DNA of 64,000 nt from Dehalobacterium sp040766325 (GCA_040766325.1 JAXGQR010000009.1:73591-137590), one strand, 5' to 3'. Counted from the stretch's first letter, positions 26,801 through 35,387 are shown. Notes: generated by a model from the sequence alone, not told the origin. Program-made: numbers and translations.

Positions 26801-27394
26801 TAGCTCGTAAATGATATCCTGGACGCGCTCCAGGCTCTGTTCTGTATCCTGGAGTTTACGAACAGCTTCCTTTTTCCGGTTCCGATATTTGACGATGCCG
26901 GCGGTTTCTTCAATAATGCTCCTTCTTTCCTCCGGCTTAGCAGATAAGATCTCCTCCACCTTGCCCTGGCTGATAATAGAAAAACCGTCCGTCCCTATGC
27001 CTGTATCCTGAAAAAGTTGATGGATATCCTTCAAACGACAAGGGGCATTGTTAATTAAGTATTCACCTTCGCCCGACCGGTAAGTGCGCCGAGTAATGCT
27101 CACTTCATTAAACTCCAAAGGTAAAAAACCGTCGCTGTTGTCAAGTACCATAGAAACTTCCGCCATACCCAAAGGTTTGCGATTCTTGGTGCCGGAAAAA
27201 ATCACATCTTCCATTTTACTCCCCCGCAAGATCTTGGCACTTTGCTCACCTATCACCCAGCGGATCGCGTCGGTGATATTAGATTTTCCGCTGCCATTGG
27301 GCCCGACAATTACGGAAACCCCCGGGCCAAATTCCAGCTTTGTTTTATGAATAAAGGATTTAAAGCCTTGTAGCTCAATTGATTTAAGATGCAT
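23816..27394 (-). CDS. smc: Chromosome segregation protein SMC
   Basis: Condensin ATPase that compacts and segregates the chromosome with ScpA/ScpB. Counting from the chosen start: Walker A GPNGSGKSN at 31-38, first coiled coil to about 500, hinge about 510-660 (GVRGVVGVVAELIKV, GGRATFLPLN, GGSLTGGSQQKKGRNLL), second coiled coil. The C-terminal head has the signature LFSGGEKALTGIALLFAIL and Walker B FCVLDEIEASLD. I moved the start to ATG 27394, 9 codons inside the longest frame, because AGGAGG lies 5 nt before it and MHLKSIELQGFKSF is the family N-terminus. Full length at 1192. Confidence 0.97.
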   Translation of the reverse strand: MHLKSIELQGFKSFIHKTKLEFGPGVSVIVGPNGSGKSNITDAIRWVIGEQSAKILRGSKMEDVIFSGTKNRKPLGMAEVSMVLDNSDGFLPLEFNEVSITRRTYRSGEGEYLINNAPCRLKDIHQLFQDTGIGTDGFSIISQGKVEEILSAKPEERRSIIEETAGIVKYRNRKKEAVRKLQDTEQSLERVQDIIYELSSQIEPLREQAERAKVYLALKEESDRLEINLLVHILEDIHVKLQEAQSNEAEKQRAHLEMEVQRGKNEACIEELRFRLTQRDETINELQQKVFQIFSRLEQGESEVRLRKARQDTIKEELTKSRQEIEKLTQLISQSEQSILQEKQRYSTLRGAVQEYDASIKAREKAQKDKTTGIITLEEKIESLKNDSFEMVQNMAELRNKISACGQKVQALDHLWSRLLEQEREFEQFLRDNQLKQEDLSLNTQGLRREKAWTEESIVGLSQKISMLEEKEKEMTAREVEQREELQRMKTRLNLLQEMQHDYEGYFPGVKALLLAARKKHPGVRGVVGVVAELIKVKDSMRLAVETALGGALQDIVTETDGDAKNGIEYLKSIKGGRATFLPLNVIHRPDNQDLAAKVQNMKGVLGFASDLLTCDAKVRPAVDFLLKRILVVRDMDAALSAARALKHQVRIVTLEGDQIHAGGSLTGGSQQKKGRNLLSRINEIGELEEKIKNLSGEFEKTVQDLADCRKGLNAEKNLLEQKQNLIREWEHQLMQNLREENQLREAHTMTEKNILAVRGEIDDNRREKENLEQEKKVLLELQLRLEKENQDLSTALLSLQEELKEQKTSLNEDHDDLTELKVKMAELIQKEGETKRNLHRLEEEKVSRLHNLTQEKEGAKALEAELAETEMGIQEEKKQILALSREKEVEERCLNEEKHKRLADNQQLAELEKEDREMAKIQTRLGQELHQWELKKNRLEMEWEKQGERLDEKFALTFEQARLKKEDLPSRKGVTLRINEIAREINALGTINLSAIEEHQRVTERYSFLTEQQKDLVEAKGSLFKVINEMDQIITQRFQNTFEQVSRHFNETFTRLFGGGSAQLVMTDRENILETGIDLVVQPPGKKLQHLNLFSGGEKALTGIALLFAILRVKPSPFCVLDEIEASLDETNVDRFAAFMQELSQESQFIVVSHRQGTMEVADLLYGITMEENGVSKCLSVKLADMEIVSA

Positions 27395-27608
27395 CTTGGC
27401 CTCCTGAAAATTATCTAACAAGCATTATTTTACCATATTAAAAGATGTCATGATAGCTATTTAACCCTTAATCCCGGTGTATCCTCCAAAGGAAATGATA
27501 CGTCTAGTGATAGAAGGAAGGTTAAAAAAGTGCTATTTGACTCGGAAGATAATAAGTATTATAATTTTTTAAAGATATATCAATAAAGATCGAATTAGAG
27601 GATACCAA

Positions 27609-28364
27609 ATGGAAAATGATAAAAAGATTGCCGTTTTAATTGATGCCGATAATGTTTCCGACAAATATATCAAATACATTTTTGATGAAATCTCCAATCA
27701 TGGGATCCCCACCTATAAGAGAATTTATGGAGATTGGACCAAGCCGCAGCTTTCATCCTGGAAAACACTTCTCCTTAATTACTCCATAACCCCTATTCAA
27801 CAATACGGTTATACCACAGGTAAAAATGCCACAGATGCAGCCTTGATCATCGATGCCATGGATATTCTTTATTCCAATAATGTTGATGGTTTTTGCATTG
27901 TGTCCAGTGACAGCGATTTTACCAGACTGGCATCGCGCTTAAGAGAAGCGGGGATGTATGTAATCGGCATGGGAGAAAGAAAAACCCCTCAGCCTTTTAT
28001 TGCCGCCTGCGAAAAATTTAAATATCTGGAGGTCCTGGCAGCCATCCCTACAGAAACATATAACACCAACGGGACAAAAAAATTGGAGAAGCAGGAACCC
28101 CCCCAAGACGGCATGGCCACTATTGATGAACTGATTGAAGCCATCAGAACTATTGTTACCGATTGTTCTGATGAGGATGGTTGGGCATTTTTGGGTGAGG
28201 TAGGAAAAAGGCTGAATAAACGTTACCCCGATTTTGATACCCGAAACTACGGACACGCGAAACTGACCCCGTTAATCTCATCCTTGAAGAAGTTTGACAT
28301 TCAGTCGCGCAAAACAAGTAATCCCAATATTACTCATAAATACATTAAAAATAAAGTGAAGTAA
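27609..28364 (+). CDS. NYN-domain (LabA/DUF88) ribonuclease-like protein with C-terminal OST-HTH/LOTUS domain
   Basis: 251 residues. The N-terminal NYN domain (PIN-like nuclease fold) has the acidic pocket VLIDADNVS, DAALIIDAMD and IVSSDSDFTRLASRLREAG (about 10-130). From about 165 a LOTUS/OST-HTH domain follows (IDELIEAIRTIV ... GWAFLGEVGKRLNKRYPDFDTRNYGHAKLTPLISSL). In other bacteria LOTUS domains bind RNA, often G-rich or G4 RNA, so an RNA-processing role is likely but unproven. It is transcribed opposite to smc and ends at a clear terminator. Confidence 0.88.
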   Translation: MENDKKIAVLIDADNVSDKYIKYIFDEISNHGIPTYKRIYGDWTKPQLSSWKTLLLNYSITPIQQYGYTTGKNATDAALIIDAMDILYSNNVDGFCIVSSDSDFTRLASRLREAGMYVIGMGERKTPQPFIAACEKFKYLEVLAAIPTETYNTNGTKKLEKQEPPQDGMATIDELIEAIRTIVTDCSDEDGWAFLGEVGKRLNKRYPDFDTRNYGHAKLTPLISSLKKFDIQSRKTSNPNITHKYIKNKVK

Positions 28365-28393
28365 ACACAAACACTTTTACCTAAGTAAGATTC

Positions 28394-28424
28394 AGCCGTC
28401 GCTCTTTTGGGGCGGTGGCTTTTT
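28394..28424 (+). terminator. Terminator after the NYN-LOTUS gene
   Basis: Stem AGCCGTCGCTC / GGGCGGTGGCT with a TTTTG loop (G-T pairs accepted), followed by TTTTT on the plus strand. Confidence 0.8.
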
Positions 28425-28506
28425 GCACTTTCAGACTTAATACCCGTCTTGGGCTCGAAAAGTAATTAGGTGCAAGCATATTCTCCAAAAAGCGATGGTG
28501 AGATAA

Positions 28507-30126
28507 TTGGACAATAAGAAAAAACTCGTGATTTTGTCGGACCAGACAACATCGGCTGATTTTCCTCTAGACCCTTTAACCAAAAAAATAGCCATGAACA
28601 TCCCTCCCCGCCGTGCTGGTGATAACCGGGGCGATGTGGATACCCTGCGCCAAATCTTGACCCGGAAATTAGGCGCCTCTGTGGAGATTCCCCTTTCTTT
28701 GATGGCATCTATCCAGGAAATTCTGCATAGCAAAGTTCAACAGATGACTGTTACCTTGGCTGCAGGCAGTTTTTTTGATGATCAGGATCAGGTAACGTCT
28801 TGGCGCTTAATTGAGATTGAAAAAGGAGACCAATCTGCAGTGCATCTTGGGATTGCAGTGGATATCGGCACCACTACGGTGGTGGTTTATCTAGTGGATA
28901 TGACCACGGGGCGGATTTTAGATCAAGCATCTGATTATAATCATCAGATTCAGTTGGGAGAGGATATTTTATCCCGCATTATGGCTGCAGCCAGTCCTGC
29001 AGGTTTATCATCATTACAAAGTTTGATTGTTGATACCTTAAACAGTTTGGTTTATGAGGTGTGCCGGGAGGCTGCGGTCAAAAGTGAGGATATAAGAGCT
29101 GTCTGTCTCGGCGCTAATACAACGATGACCCACCTTCTCTTGGGGCTAAATCCTGCTTCTATTTGTCGAGCACCTTATATTCCCATGGTAAACAATCCGG
29201 GGATCTTTACCGCTGGAGAAATCGGTCTCAAGATCCATCCTTTAGCTCCAGTTTATTGTTTGCCCAGTGTGGGTAGTTATTTAGGGGGAGATGTCATCGG
29301 CGGGATCATAGTCAGCGGCATGCATCAGGAAGAAGAACTTTCTTTGTTTGCCGATGTGGGTACCAACGGTGAATTCGTCATCGGCAATCAGGATTGGCTG
29401 GTGGCCTGTGCCGGAGCAGCCGGCCCCGCCCTAGAAGGTGGCGTGACCGAGTGGGGTATGCGAGCTGAAGAAGGTGCTATAGACTCTGTCCATATCCATA
29501 ATGATCAGGTAACCTACACCACGATCCACGGTTCCCCTGCCCGGGGGATTTGTGGTTCCGGTTTAATCGATGCTTTGGCAGAGCTGTTTCTCAGTGGACT
29601 TATCGATCGCGGAGCACACTTTACCGATGGCAGAGAATTCTTTGTTCTCGTTCCCCAGGAAGAAACGGCTCATGGTCAGGATATTATTATCAGTCAAAAG
29701 GATATTAACAATCTTATGCGCACCAAAGGGGCTGTGAACACTGCCTTAGAGGTTTTGGTAGAAGGGGTAGGCTGCACTTGGCAGGAGATCTGCAAATTTT
29801 ACGCTGCCGGAGCCTTCGGCCAATATATTCCCATCGAATCCGCCGTCATGATCGGGCTCTACCCGGATTTGCCCCGGGAAAGAATGATCCGCTTAGGAAA
29901 CAGCTCCGGAGAAGGGGCCCGCCAAGTCCTTATCTCGAATCAAAAAAGGCTGGAATGCGAAAAAGTTGCCGGCAAAATCACCTATTTTGAAATGAATGAT
30001 AATGCGAGCTTTATGGATAAATATGCCGGGAGCAAGTTTCTGCCCCATACCAATCTTGATCTATACCCCAGTGTTCAAGAAGAATTAAACAAAAGGAGAA
30101 GGTTAAGAGACAAACCCGCAAATTAA
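28507..30126 (+). CDS. ASKHA/DUF4445 protein, corrinoid-protein reductive activator-like (RACo/RamA family), lacking the ferredoxin domain
   Basis: The 539 residues match the central and C-terminal parts of RACo-type proteins, which use ATP to reduce Co(II) corrinoid proteins to Co(I). A linker with PRRAGDNRGDVDTLRQIL comes first (about 33-55). Then the ASKHA ATPase motifs follow: AVDIGTTTVVVYLVD near 118, LGANTTMTHLLLG near 200, VGSYLGGDVIGG near 258, ADVGTNGEFVIG near 280 and CAGAAGPALEGG. The N-terminal [2Fe-2S] ferredoxin domain of the family is absent. A TAA directly before the TTG start and a terminator 80 nt upstream leave no room for it. No corrinoid or methyltransferase genes are adjacent. 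Confidence 0.85.
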   Translation: MDNKKKLVILSDQTTSADFPLDPLTKKIAMNIPPRRAGDNRGDVDTLRQILTRKLGASVEIPLSLMASIQEILHSKVQQMTVTLAAGSFFDDQDQVTSWRLIEIEKGDQSAVHLGIAVDIGTTTVVVYLVDMTTGRILDQASDYNHQIQLGEDILSRIMAAASPAGLSSLQSLIVDTLNSLVYEVCREAAVKSEDIRAVCLGANTTMTHLLLGLNPASICRAPYIPMVNNPGIFTAGEIGLKIHPLAPVYCLPSVGSYLGGDVIGGIIVSGMHQEEELSLFADVGTNGEFVIGNQDWLVACAGAAGPALEGGVTEWGMRAEEGAIDSVHIHNDQVTYTTIHGSPARGICGSGLIDALAELFLSGLIDRGAHFTDGREFFVLVPQEETAHGQDIIISQKDINNLMRTKGAVNTALEVLVEGVGCTWQEICKFYAAGAFGQYIPIESAVMIGLYPDLPRERMIRLGNSSGEGARQVLISNQKRLECEKVAGKITYFEMNDNASFMDKYAGSKFLPHTNLDLYPSVQEELNKRRRLRDKPAN

Positions 30127-30182
30127 AATCGCTAGCTTCCTAAAATAAATGTGAAGTTTTTATGGGAGAGGGGGAACAGAGG

Positions 30183-30509
30183 ATGCCGATTTTTTCCCTG
30201 ATTGCATTTTCAGCCTTGTTTATTTCGATAGTGTCAATAATTTTTGCGATTAAAGGTAAGCATCAATTCTACTGGATCTCATCTTTGGGAATTTATATTT
30301 TTAGTTTTTTAGCGGGTTTTTCCATAGGACTTGTGACCGTTGCTTTAACCTTTATACCTTTAACTTTGGCTATTGGCCATTCTTTCGGCTGGATAAAAAC
30401 AAAGACGCACCGCATCATTTCTCTTGGTTTTGGCATTTTAGTTGGGTCTCTGATGGTGATTTATGTAGGGAACTGGTTATTCTATCCCTTGTTTTTTCTA
30501 TTCAATTAA
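30183..30509 (+). CDS. Small integral membrane protein of unknown function
   Basis: About 108 residues with three or four hydrophobic segments (IFSLIAFSALFISIVSIIFA; FYWISSLGIYIFSFLAGFSIGL; VTVALTFIPLTLAIGHSFGWI; IISLGFGILVGSLMVIYVG). I do not recognise a family with confidence. I prefer ATG 30183, which has AGAGGGGG 8 nt before it, over ATG 30162. It lies 56 bp after the ASKHA gene and may share its transcript. Confidence 0.6.
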   Translation: MPIFSLIAFSALFISIVSIIFAIKGKHQFYWISSLGIYIFSFLAGFSIGLVTVALTFIPLTLAIGHSFGWIKTKTHRIISLGFGILVGSLMVIYVGNWLFYPLFFLFN

Positions 30510-30584
30510 CAGATTTATGATTGTAACAAGTAAAATATATTTAAAACTTAAATTTTAATAATTATTGATGTAATAATAAAAAAT

Positions 30585-30616
30585 AAGGGACCAAAATCAT
30601 TGGATTTTGGTCCCTT
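30585..30616. terminator. Bidirectional terminator between the membrane protein gene and spoVS
   Basis: Perfect 14-bp stem AAGGGACCAAAATC/GATTTTGGTCCCTT with a 4-nt loop. The minus strand continues ATTTTTTATT, so it mainly ends the spoVS transcript. Confidence 0.85.
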
Positions 30617-30644
30617 TGCTTATGTTTCTGATGTTTTAGCCCTG

Positions 30645-30905
30645 CTATCTTTTTTGTACGAAAAACTTGATGGCGGTTTTTTTCTCATTATTAATCTCCA
30701 CTTCGCTGAAAGCCGGTATGAAAACCAAATCAATCCCATTAGGAGCCACAAAGCCTCTGCTGATGGCAATGGCTTTTACCGCTTGATTCACGGCTCCTGC
30801 ACCGACGGCTTGCACCTCTGCTTTGCCCCGGCTTTTCAATACTGCCACCAAGGCTCCTGCCACAGCTTTTACATCTGAGTCACCTGCTACCCGTAAAACC
30901 TCCAT
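30645..30905 (-). CDS. spoVS: Stage V sporulation protein S
   Basis: 86-residue Alba-like DNA/RNA-binding protein needed for normal spore development. The whole family sequence is recognisable: EVLRVAGDSDVKAVAGALV, GAGAVNQAVKAIAISRGFVAPNGIDLVFIPAF and KTAIKFFV. Its presence points to a spore former. It is the last gene of the fap-fab-rnc run, 20 bp after the radical SAM gene, and is followed by a terminator. Confidence 0.97.
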   Translation of the reverse strand: MEVLRVAGDSDVKAVAGALVAVLKSRGKAEVQAVGAGAVNQAVKAIAISRGFVAPNGIDLVFIPAFSEVEINNEKKTAIKFFVQKR

Positions 30906-30925
30906 CTTATAACCCCCTAATTTTC

Positions 30926-32020
30926 TCAGATTAAGTTCAGCCTTTGATTAACATATTGGTGGAGAAAGTGCTTCTCCGAAACAACGAACTCAGGTTGATC
31001 GGAATCAATCATTGAAATCCCAAAGTTTCCGCGATCCAAACTGCTGCTGCCCATAATTTTAATATGCGACAACTGAAAATGATCCTGTAAAAATTGCATA
31101 TTGCTTTTTTTGTGTCCGGCGATGAGGGAACAATCCTGAGGTGAACCCCATAAAATGATGATCTTTTCATCCCTTTCTTTCAGAAAACTATTGATCACAA
31201 AAATCAAATGTTCCCGCACCAACGCTGCCGCAACTAATTCACCGAAAGCAGGATGAAAGGGACCGGCGACCATTTCACCCCCTGGTGCTAGATCCTTGGT
31301 CGGTTGTAATCCGGTGCGAATCACTTGAACACCAAAAAGGCGAAAGATGGCCAACATGTCTTTGCTTATCTCTACTGCCTCCGGTAAATTTAAGGGTTGA
31401 TAGCTATCCTCTAAAAAGAGTTTATGCAGAAGTGTATTTTTTAGCACTACTGTAGGGTAAATTCTTGCCAAATCCGGCTGCAGTCGAGCTAGGATCAAAG
31501 CTCCCTGGAGGCACTTAGCACGGTTGTCCCCCGGTAATCCCGGCATCAATTGCACTCCGGTAGTAAACCCCTCCTTTTTCAGTAAATTCAGGGCATCAAG
31601 AACCTCCTTTGCGCTATGACCCCGCTTTGCGGAAGCCAAAATCTGATCATCCATAGATTGTACGCCCAATTCAACGGTAGCGACGCCAAAAGATCTTAAA
31701 AAAGCAAGAACCTGAGGATTAATATAGTCAGGTCTGGTGGAAATTCTGATCCCACTGATTTTATTCTCCTTTAAGGCTTGATATGCCGGGGTAAGAAAGT
31801 AGCGTTGCCAGGAGAAATCCAATCCGGAAAAACTGCCGCCATAAAAGGCAATTTCCGGTAACTCCGCCCGCTCCCAATCTTGAATGGCCTGTGCAATTTC
31901 ATTATCTTGGGGAAAGCCGGAAGATCCGGAAACATGATACTGATTACAAAAAATGCATTGATGGGGACATCCTAAATGAGGAATAAAAAAGGGTAAAATA
32001 TGCTTTTTGGCCTGGCCCAT
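30926..32020 (-). CDS. Elp3/YhcC-like radical SAM protein
   Basis: 364 residues with the radical SAM cluster CPHQCIFC (Cys18, Cys22, Cys25) in an Elp3-type N-terminal domain. The FYGGSFSGL motif near 60, ISTRPDYI near 98, VELGVQSMDD near 117 and QLMPGLPGD near 158 are present. No GNAT acetyltransferase domain follows, so it is not a full Elp3; a tRNA-modifying or oxygen-independent enzyme is possible, but the substrate is unknown. In Firmicutes this gene commonly sits between rnc and smc. Here it overlaps the rnc stop by 1 bp. Confidence 0.9.
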   Translation of the reverse strand: MGQAKKHILPFFIPHLGCPHQCIFCNQYHVSGSSGFPQDNEIAQAIQDWERAELPEIAFYGGSFSGLDFSWQRYFLTPAYQALKENKISGIRISTRPDYINPQVLAFLRSFGVATVELGVQSMDDQILASAKRGHSAKEVLDALNLLKKEGFTTGVQLMPGLPGDNRAKCLQGALILARLQPDLARIYPTVVLKNTLLHKLFLEDSYQPLNLPEAVEISKDMLAIFRLFGVQVIRTGLQPTKDLAPGGEMVAGPFHPAFGELVAAALVREHLIFVINSFLKERDEKIIILWGSPQDCSLIAGHKKSNMQFLQDHFQLSHIKIMGSSSLDRGNFGISMIDSDQPEFVVSEKHFLHQYVNQRLNLI

Positions 32021-32748
32021 TATTTTTTCTCCTTAAGCAGATGCCTCCAGGAATCTAAGGTCTCCAAAGCTACTTGGGCAGCCTTTTGCTCCGCTTCTTT
32101 TTTATTGTACCCCTGTCCCTGAGCTAACAGCCGGTCCTGATATTTAACACCGGCGACAAATTCCTTTTGATGGTCCGGGCCTGATTCATGTATAATGATA
32201 TATTGAATCCCTTGATCATCGTGCTTTTGTACCAGTTCCTGAAGCATGGTTTTATAATCGCCCCATTCTATATGCTCCAAACGTTCCACAATATAGGCCA
32301 GGGGAACAAGGAGAAATTTTCTGACCCCTTCCAGCCCACACTCCAGATAAATAGCTCCCACCACGGCTTCAAAGGCATCGGCTAAAACGGAGTTTCTTTC
32401 CCGTCCTCCGCTGATGTCCTCGCCCCGCCCCAGAAAAAGATAAGTCCCTAAGCGAAGCTTTTTGGCCTGTTCTGCCAGGGAGGCAGCACAAACTACTGCT
32501 GCGCGCATTTTAGTTAGATCACCTTCCTGTTTTTGGGGATATTTTTTATACAAATACTCTCCCATAACCAAACCTAAAACGGCATCTCCCAAAAATTCCA
32601 AGCGCTGATTATGGAACAACCTTTGTTTTTTGTGTTCATATGCATAGGTGGGATGGGTCAGAGCCTGCTTTAAAAGCTCCAAATTTGAAAAATCAATACC
32701 CATTTCCCTTAGCTTTTCTGCTAATTCCCGTACCCGTTTCATATCCAT
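32020..32748 (-). CDS. rnc: Ribonuclease III
   Basis: Double-strand-specific RNase for rRNA processing and mRNA turnover. The signature RLEFLGDAVLGLVMGEYLY (about 47-65) has the catalytic Glu/Asp set. DAFEAVVGAIYLECG follows near 125, and a C-terminal dsRNA-binding domain (about 165-236) has YKTMLQELVQKH and GYNKKEAEQKAAQVALETL. Full length at 242. It lies 63 bp after fabF in the same direction. Confidence 0.96.
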   Translation of the reverse strand: MDMKRVRELAEKLREMGIDFSNLELLKQALTHPTYAYEHKKQRLFHNQRLEFLGDAVLGLVMGEYLYKKYPQKQEGDLTKMRAAVVCAASLAEQAKKLRLGTYLFLGRGEDISGGRERNSVLADAFEAVVGAIYLECGLEGVRKFLLVPLAYIVERLEHIEWGDYKTMLQELVQKHDDQGIQYIIIHESGPDHQKEFVAGVKYQDRLLAQGQGYNKKEAEQKAAQVALETLDSWRHLLKEKK

Positions 32749-32811
32749 ATAATCACCTTCTTTTCATTTATCTTGGTAAGAAAGGGACGGTGTCCCGTCC
32801 CTTTATAACAA

Positions 32812-34050
32812 TTAAGCAAATTTTTTAATGACAATTGTCGCATTATGACCACCAAAACCGAGAGAATTGGACATAGTAACATTTACTTCTGCCGCTCTCG
32901 CCTGGTTGGGCACATAATCCAGGTCACATTCCGGATCCGGCGTTTCATAATTAATGGTGGGAGGAATCATCTTGTGAGTAATGGCTAGGGTGCAGGCAAT
33001 TGCTTCTACTGCTCCCGCTGCTCCTAATAGGTGACCCGTCATGGATTTGGTAGAGCTTATGGCAACCTTGGAGGCATCTTCGCCAAAAACCGTGTGAATC
33101 GCCTGGGTTTCTCCCTTATCATTTAAATCAGTGGAGGTGCCGTGGGCATTAATGTAGTCCACCTCTTCCGGTTTGATACCGGCGTCTTTCAGGGCGTTAG
33201 CCATCGCCTTGGCTGCCCCTGCCCCTTCCGGTGCCGGTGCCGTAATATGATAACCGTCCGCTGTTGAACCATAGCCTACGATTTCTGCATAGATTCTTGC
33301 TCCTCTTTTTTGCGCATGCTCCAGGGACTCCAGGATCAAAATTCCTGCCCCTTCCCCAATGACAAAGCCATCCCGGTCCTTGTCAAAAGGGCGACTGGCT
33401 TTTTCCGGTTCCTCATTTCGCGTGGACATAGCCTTCATGGCGCAAAAACCCGCTACGGAAAGAGGGGTTATGGGGGCTTCAGTTCCTCCCGTAAAGATCA
33501 CATCGGCATCGCCCCGTTGAATTACTTTAAAAGCATCTCCAATGGCATTTGTACCTGAAGCACAGGCAGTGACCACCGTTTCATTGATGCCGTAAGCACC
33601 AAAAGTAATGGAAATTTGACCGGCAGCCATGTTGCTGATCATCATCGGTACAAAGAAAGGACTTATCCGCCCTGGACCTTTCTCCAGCAATACCTGTTTT
33701 TGTTCTTCCATTGTGGCAACGCCGCCAATGCCGCTGCCTAAAATCACTCCGACCCGATGACCATCTACTTTATTCATATCAAGGGCTGCATCCTCAAAAG
33801 CCATTTTGGCTGCAGATACAGCAAACTGGCAATACCGATCCATACGGCGAGCTTCTTTCTTATCGATAAAAGCGGTAGCATCAAAATCTTTTACTTCAGC
33901 AGCAATCCTGGTGCTGTATCCCGTGGTATCAAAATGGGTAATGGGTCCAATCCCCGAAATCCCCTTTGTCAAGGAATGCCAAAATGTTTCTTGATCATTT
34001 CCGATAGGAGAAATAACACCGATCCCGGTAATGACAACGCGATTCTTCAA
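32812..34050 (-). CDS. fabF: 3-oxoacyl-ACP synthase II
   Basis: Elongating condensing enzyme of type II fatty acid synthesis. The catalytic triad is visible: Cys163 (VVTACASGTNAIG), His near 303 (NAHGTSTDLNDKGE) and His near 340 (TKSMTGHLLGAAG). Full length at 412. TTG start at 34050 with AAGGAGG about 9 nt before it, inside the last codons of the upstream FabK-like gene (2-bp gap). Confidence 0.97.
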   Translation of the reverse strand: MKNRVVITGIGVISPIGNDQETFWHSLTKGISGIGPITHFDTTGYSTRIAAEVKDFDATAFIDKKEARRMDRYCQFAVSAAKMAFEDAALDMNKVDGHRVGVILGSGIGGVATMEEQKQVLLEKGPGRISPFFVPMMISNMAAGQISITFGAYGINETVVTACASGTNAIGDAFKVIQRGDADVIFTGGTEAPITPLSVAGFCAMKAMSTRNEEPEKASRPFDKDRDGFVIGEGAGILILESLEHAQKRGARIYAEIVGYGSTADGYHITAPAPEGAGAAKAMANALKDAGIKPEEVDYINAHGTSTDLNDKGETQAIHTVFGEDASKVAISSTKSMTGHLLGAAGAVEAIACTLAITHKMIPPTINYETPDPECDLDYVPNQARAAEVNVTMSNSLGFGGHNATIVIKKFA

Positions 34051-34052
34051 AT

Positions 34053-35027
34053 TTATGTCGCCTCCTTATTTTCCGGCAGATCCGGTAAAGCGGCTAATTC
34101 CGCTTTGATATTTTCAAAAATTTTTTTCACCGGAAGAATTTCTTTGATTCTTTCTACTTGCTCTCCGCAAAACACCAATCCCTGTTCAATGGATCCTTGC
34201 TGAGCATTATATAAAGCATCCATGATGCAAAAATTTTTCGCACATTTTTTTAAACAAGCATTGCATGTGGACGGACTAACGTCTTCCCCACGCAACAATT
34301 TCTCAGTTAAAGTACTTCTCAGCCCTCTACCCGGTAAACCCACAGGGCATTCGATTAAAACTACATCCTCTTTCTTTGCTTTCAGATACATCTGTTTAAA
34401 ATCATCGGTGACATTGGATTCTTCACTGGCTGCGAACCTGGTGCCCATCTGCACTCCATCGGCACCCCAGGTGAAAGCCTCCCAAATATCCGCTCCGTTA
34501 ATAATCCCACCGGCAGCAATCACAGGAATATCTACTGCCTTGCGCACCTCAGGTACAATATCCCGCACCCTTCGATCAGTACCTAAATGTCCTCCGGCTT
34601 CCTTGCCTTCCACCACTACAGCAGCGGCACCCAATTTTTCCACCATGGTGGCAAGTTTTGCCGTAGAGACAATAGGTACAATGGGGGTATCCGCTTCTCG
34701 ACCCCATTTATACATATCACGCGCGACACCGGCGCCGGAAATCACTAAATCAATGCCTTCGTTTAAGGCCGTCTTCACTAGAAGAGCAAAATCCCGCACG
34801 GCAAATAAAACATTTACACCGATAATTCCTGAAGATAGTTTTCGCGCTGTTCGTATTTCTTGAATTAATTCCTCCGGCGACATTGCAGTTGCTGCAATGA
34901 TGCCAATACCACCTTCGTTGGCTACTGCCGCCGCTAAACGGGAAGTAGAAACACGAGTGGCCATACCTCCTTGAATAATGGGCATCTTAGCAACAATTTT
35001 ATCTATTATCAGCGCAGGTAATTGCAT
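34053..35027 (-). CDS. FMN-dependent enoyl-ACP reductase II-like / nitronate monooxygenase-like protein (second copy, Cys-rich)
   Basis: 324-residue NPD-type TIM barrel: MPIIQGGMATRVSTSRLAAAVANEGGIG, VISGAGVARD, VVVEGKEAGGHLGTDR, VIAAGGIINGADIWEAFTWGADGVQMGTRF. It differs from the fabK copy two genes upstream by a cysteine cluster near residue 240-255 (STCNACLKKCAKNFCIMDAL), which could bind an iron-sulphur cluster or metal. The position between acpP and fabF suggests a lipid role, but the exact reaction is uncertain. Candidates are a second enoyl-ACP reductase, a detoxifying nitronate monooxygenase, or a 2-enoate reductase-like enzyme. Confidence 0.85.
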   Translation of the reverse strand: MQLPALIIDKIVAKMPIIQGGMATRVSTSRLAAAVANEGGIGIIAATAMSPEELIQEIRTARKLSSGIIGVNVLFAVRDFALLVKTALNEGIDLVISGAGVARDMYKWGREADTPIVPIVSTAKLATMVEKLGAAAVVVEGKEAGGHLGTDRRVRDIVPEVRKAVDIPVIAAGGIINGADIWEAFTWGADGVQMGTRFAASEESNVTDDFKQMYLKAKKEDVVLIECPVGLPGRGLRSTLTEKLLRGEDVSPSTCNACLKKCAKNFCIMDALYNAQQGSIEQGLVFCGEQVERIKEILPVKKIFENIKAELAALPDLPENKEAT

Positions 35028-35115
35028 TTTTATCCCCCAATTCCGATCTGATCACCCGATTTTAGAAGTGTCAGGTAAAAATCCCCGTAGTGGAGCTACG
35101 GGGATCAAAATTACC

Positions 35116-35349
35116 TTAAGCTTGTTTCTCCTTAATGTACTCTACAGCGGCTCCTACAGTGGTCAATTTTTCTGCATCTTCATCAGGTATTTCAGTATCA
35201 AATTCTTCTTCTAACGCCATAATGAGTTCTACTACATCAAGGGAGTCAGCATCCAGGTCCTTGAAGGAAGTTTCCATGGTAACCTGCTCTTCATCTTCTA
35301 CACCTAATTGATCAACTACTATTTGTTTGATTTTATCAAATACGGACAA
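35116..35349 (-). CDS. acpP: Acyl carrier protein
   Basis: 77 residues with the phosphopantetheine serine Ser36 in DLDADSLDVVELIMALEEEF. Carries growing acyl chains for the Fab enzymes encoded around it. TTG start at 35349 with GGGGGTG upstream. Located between fabG and the second FabK-like gene. Confidence 0.97.
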   Translation of the reverse strand: MSVFDKIKQIVVDQLGVEDEEQVTMETSFKDLDADSLDVVELIMALEEEFDTEIPDEDAEKLTTVGAAVEYIKEKQA

Positions 35350-35387
35350 CTAAATTCACCCCCTTTCAATAAAACTCCAAACTAATT

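Noticed and set aside
28437..28733. Minus-strand ORFs opposite the start of the ASKHA gene
   Set aside because: They are antisense shadows of a gene with clear family motifs and lack ribosome binding sites.
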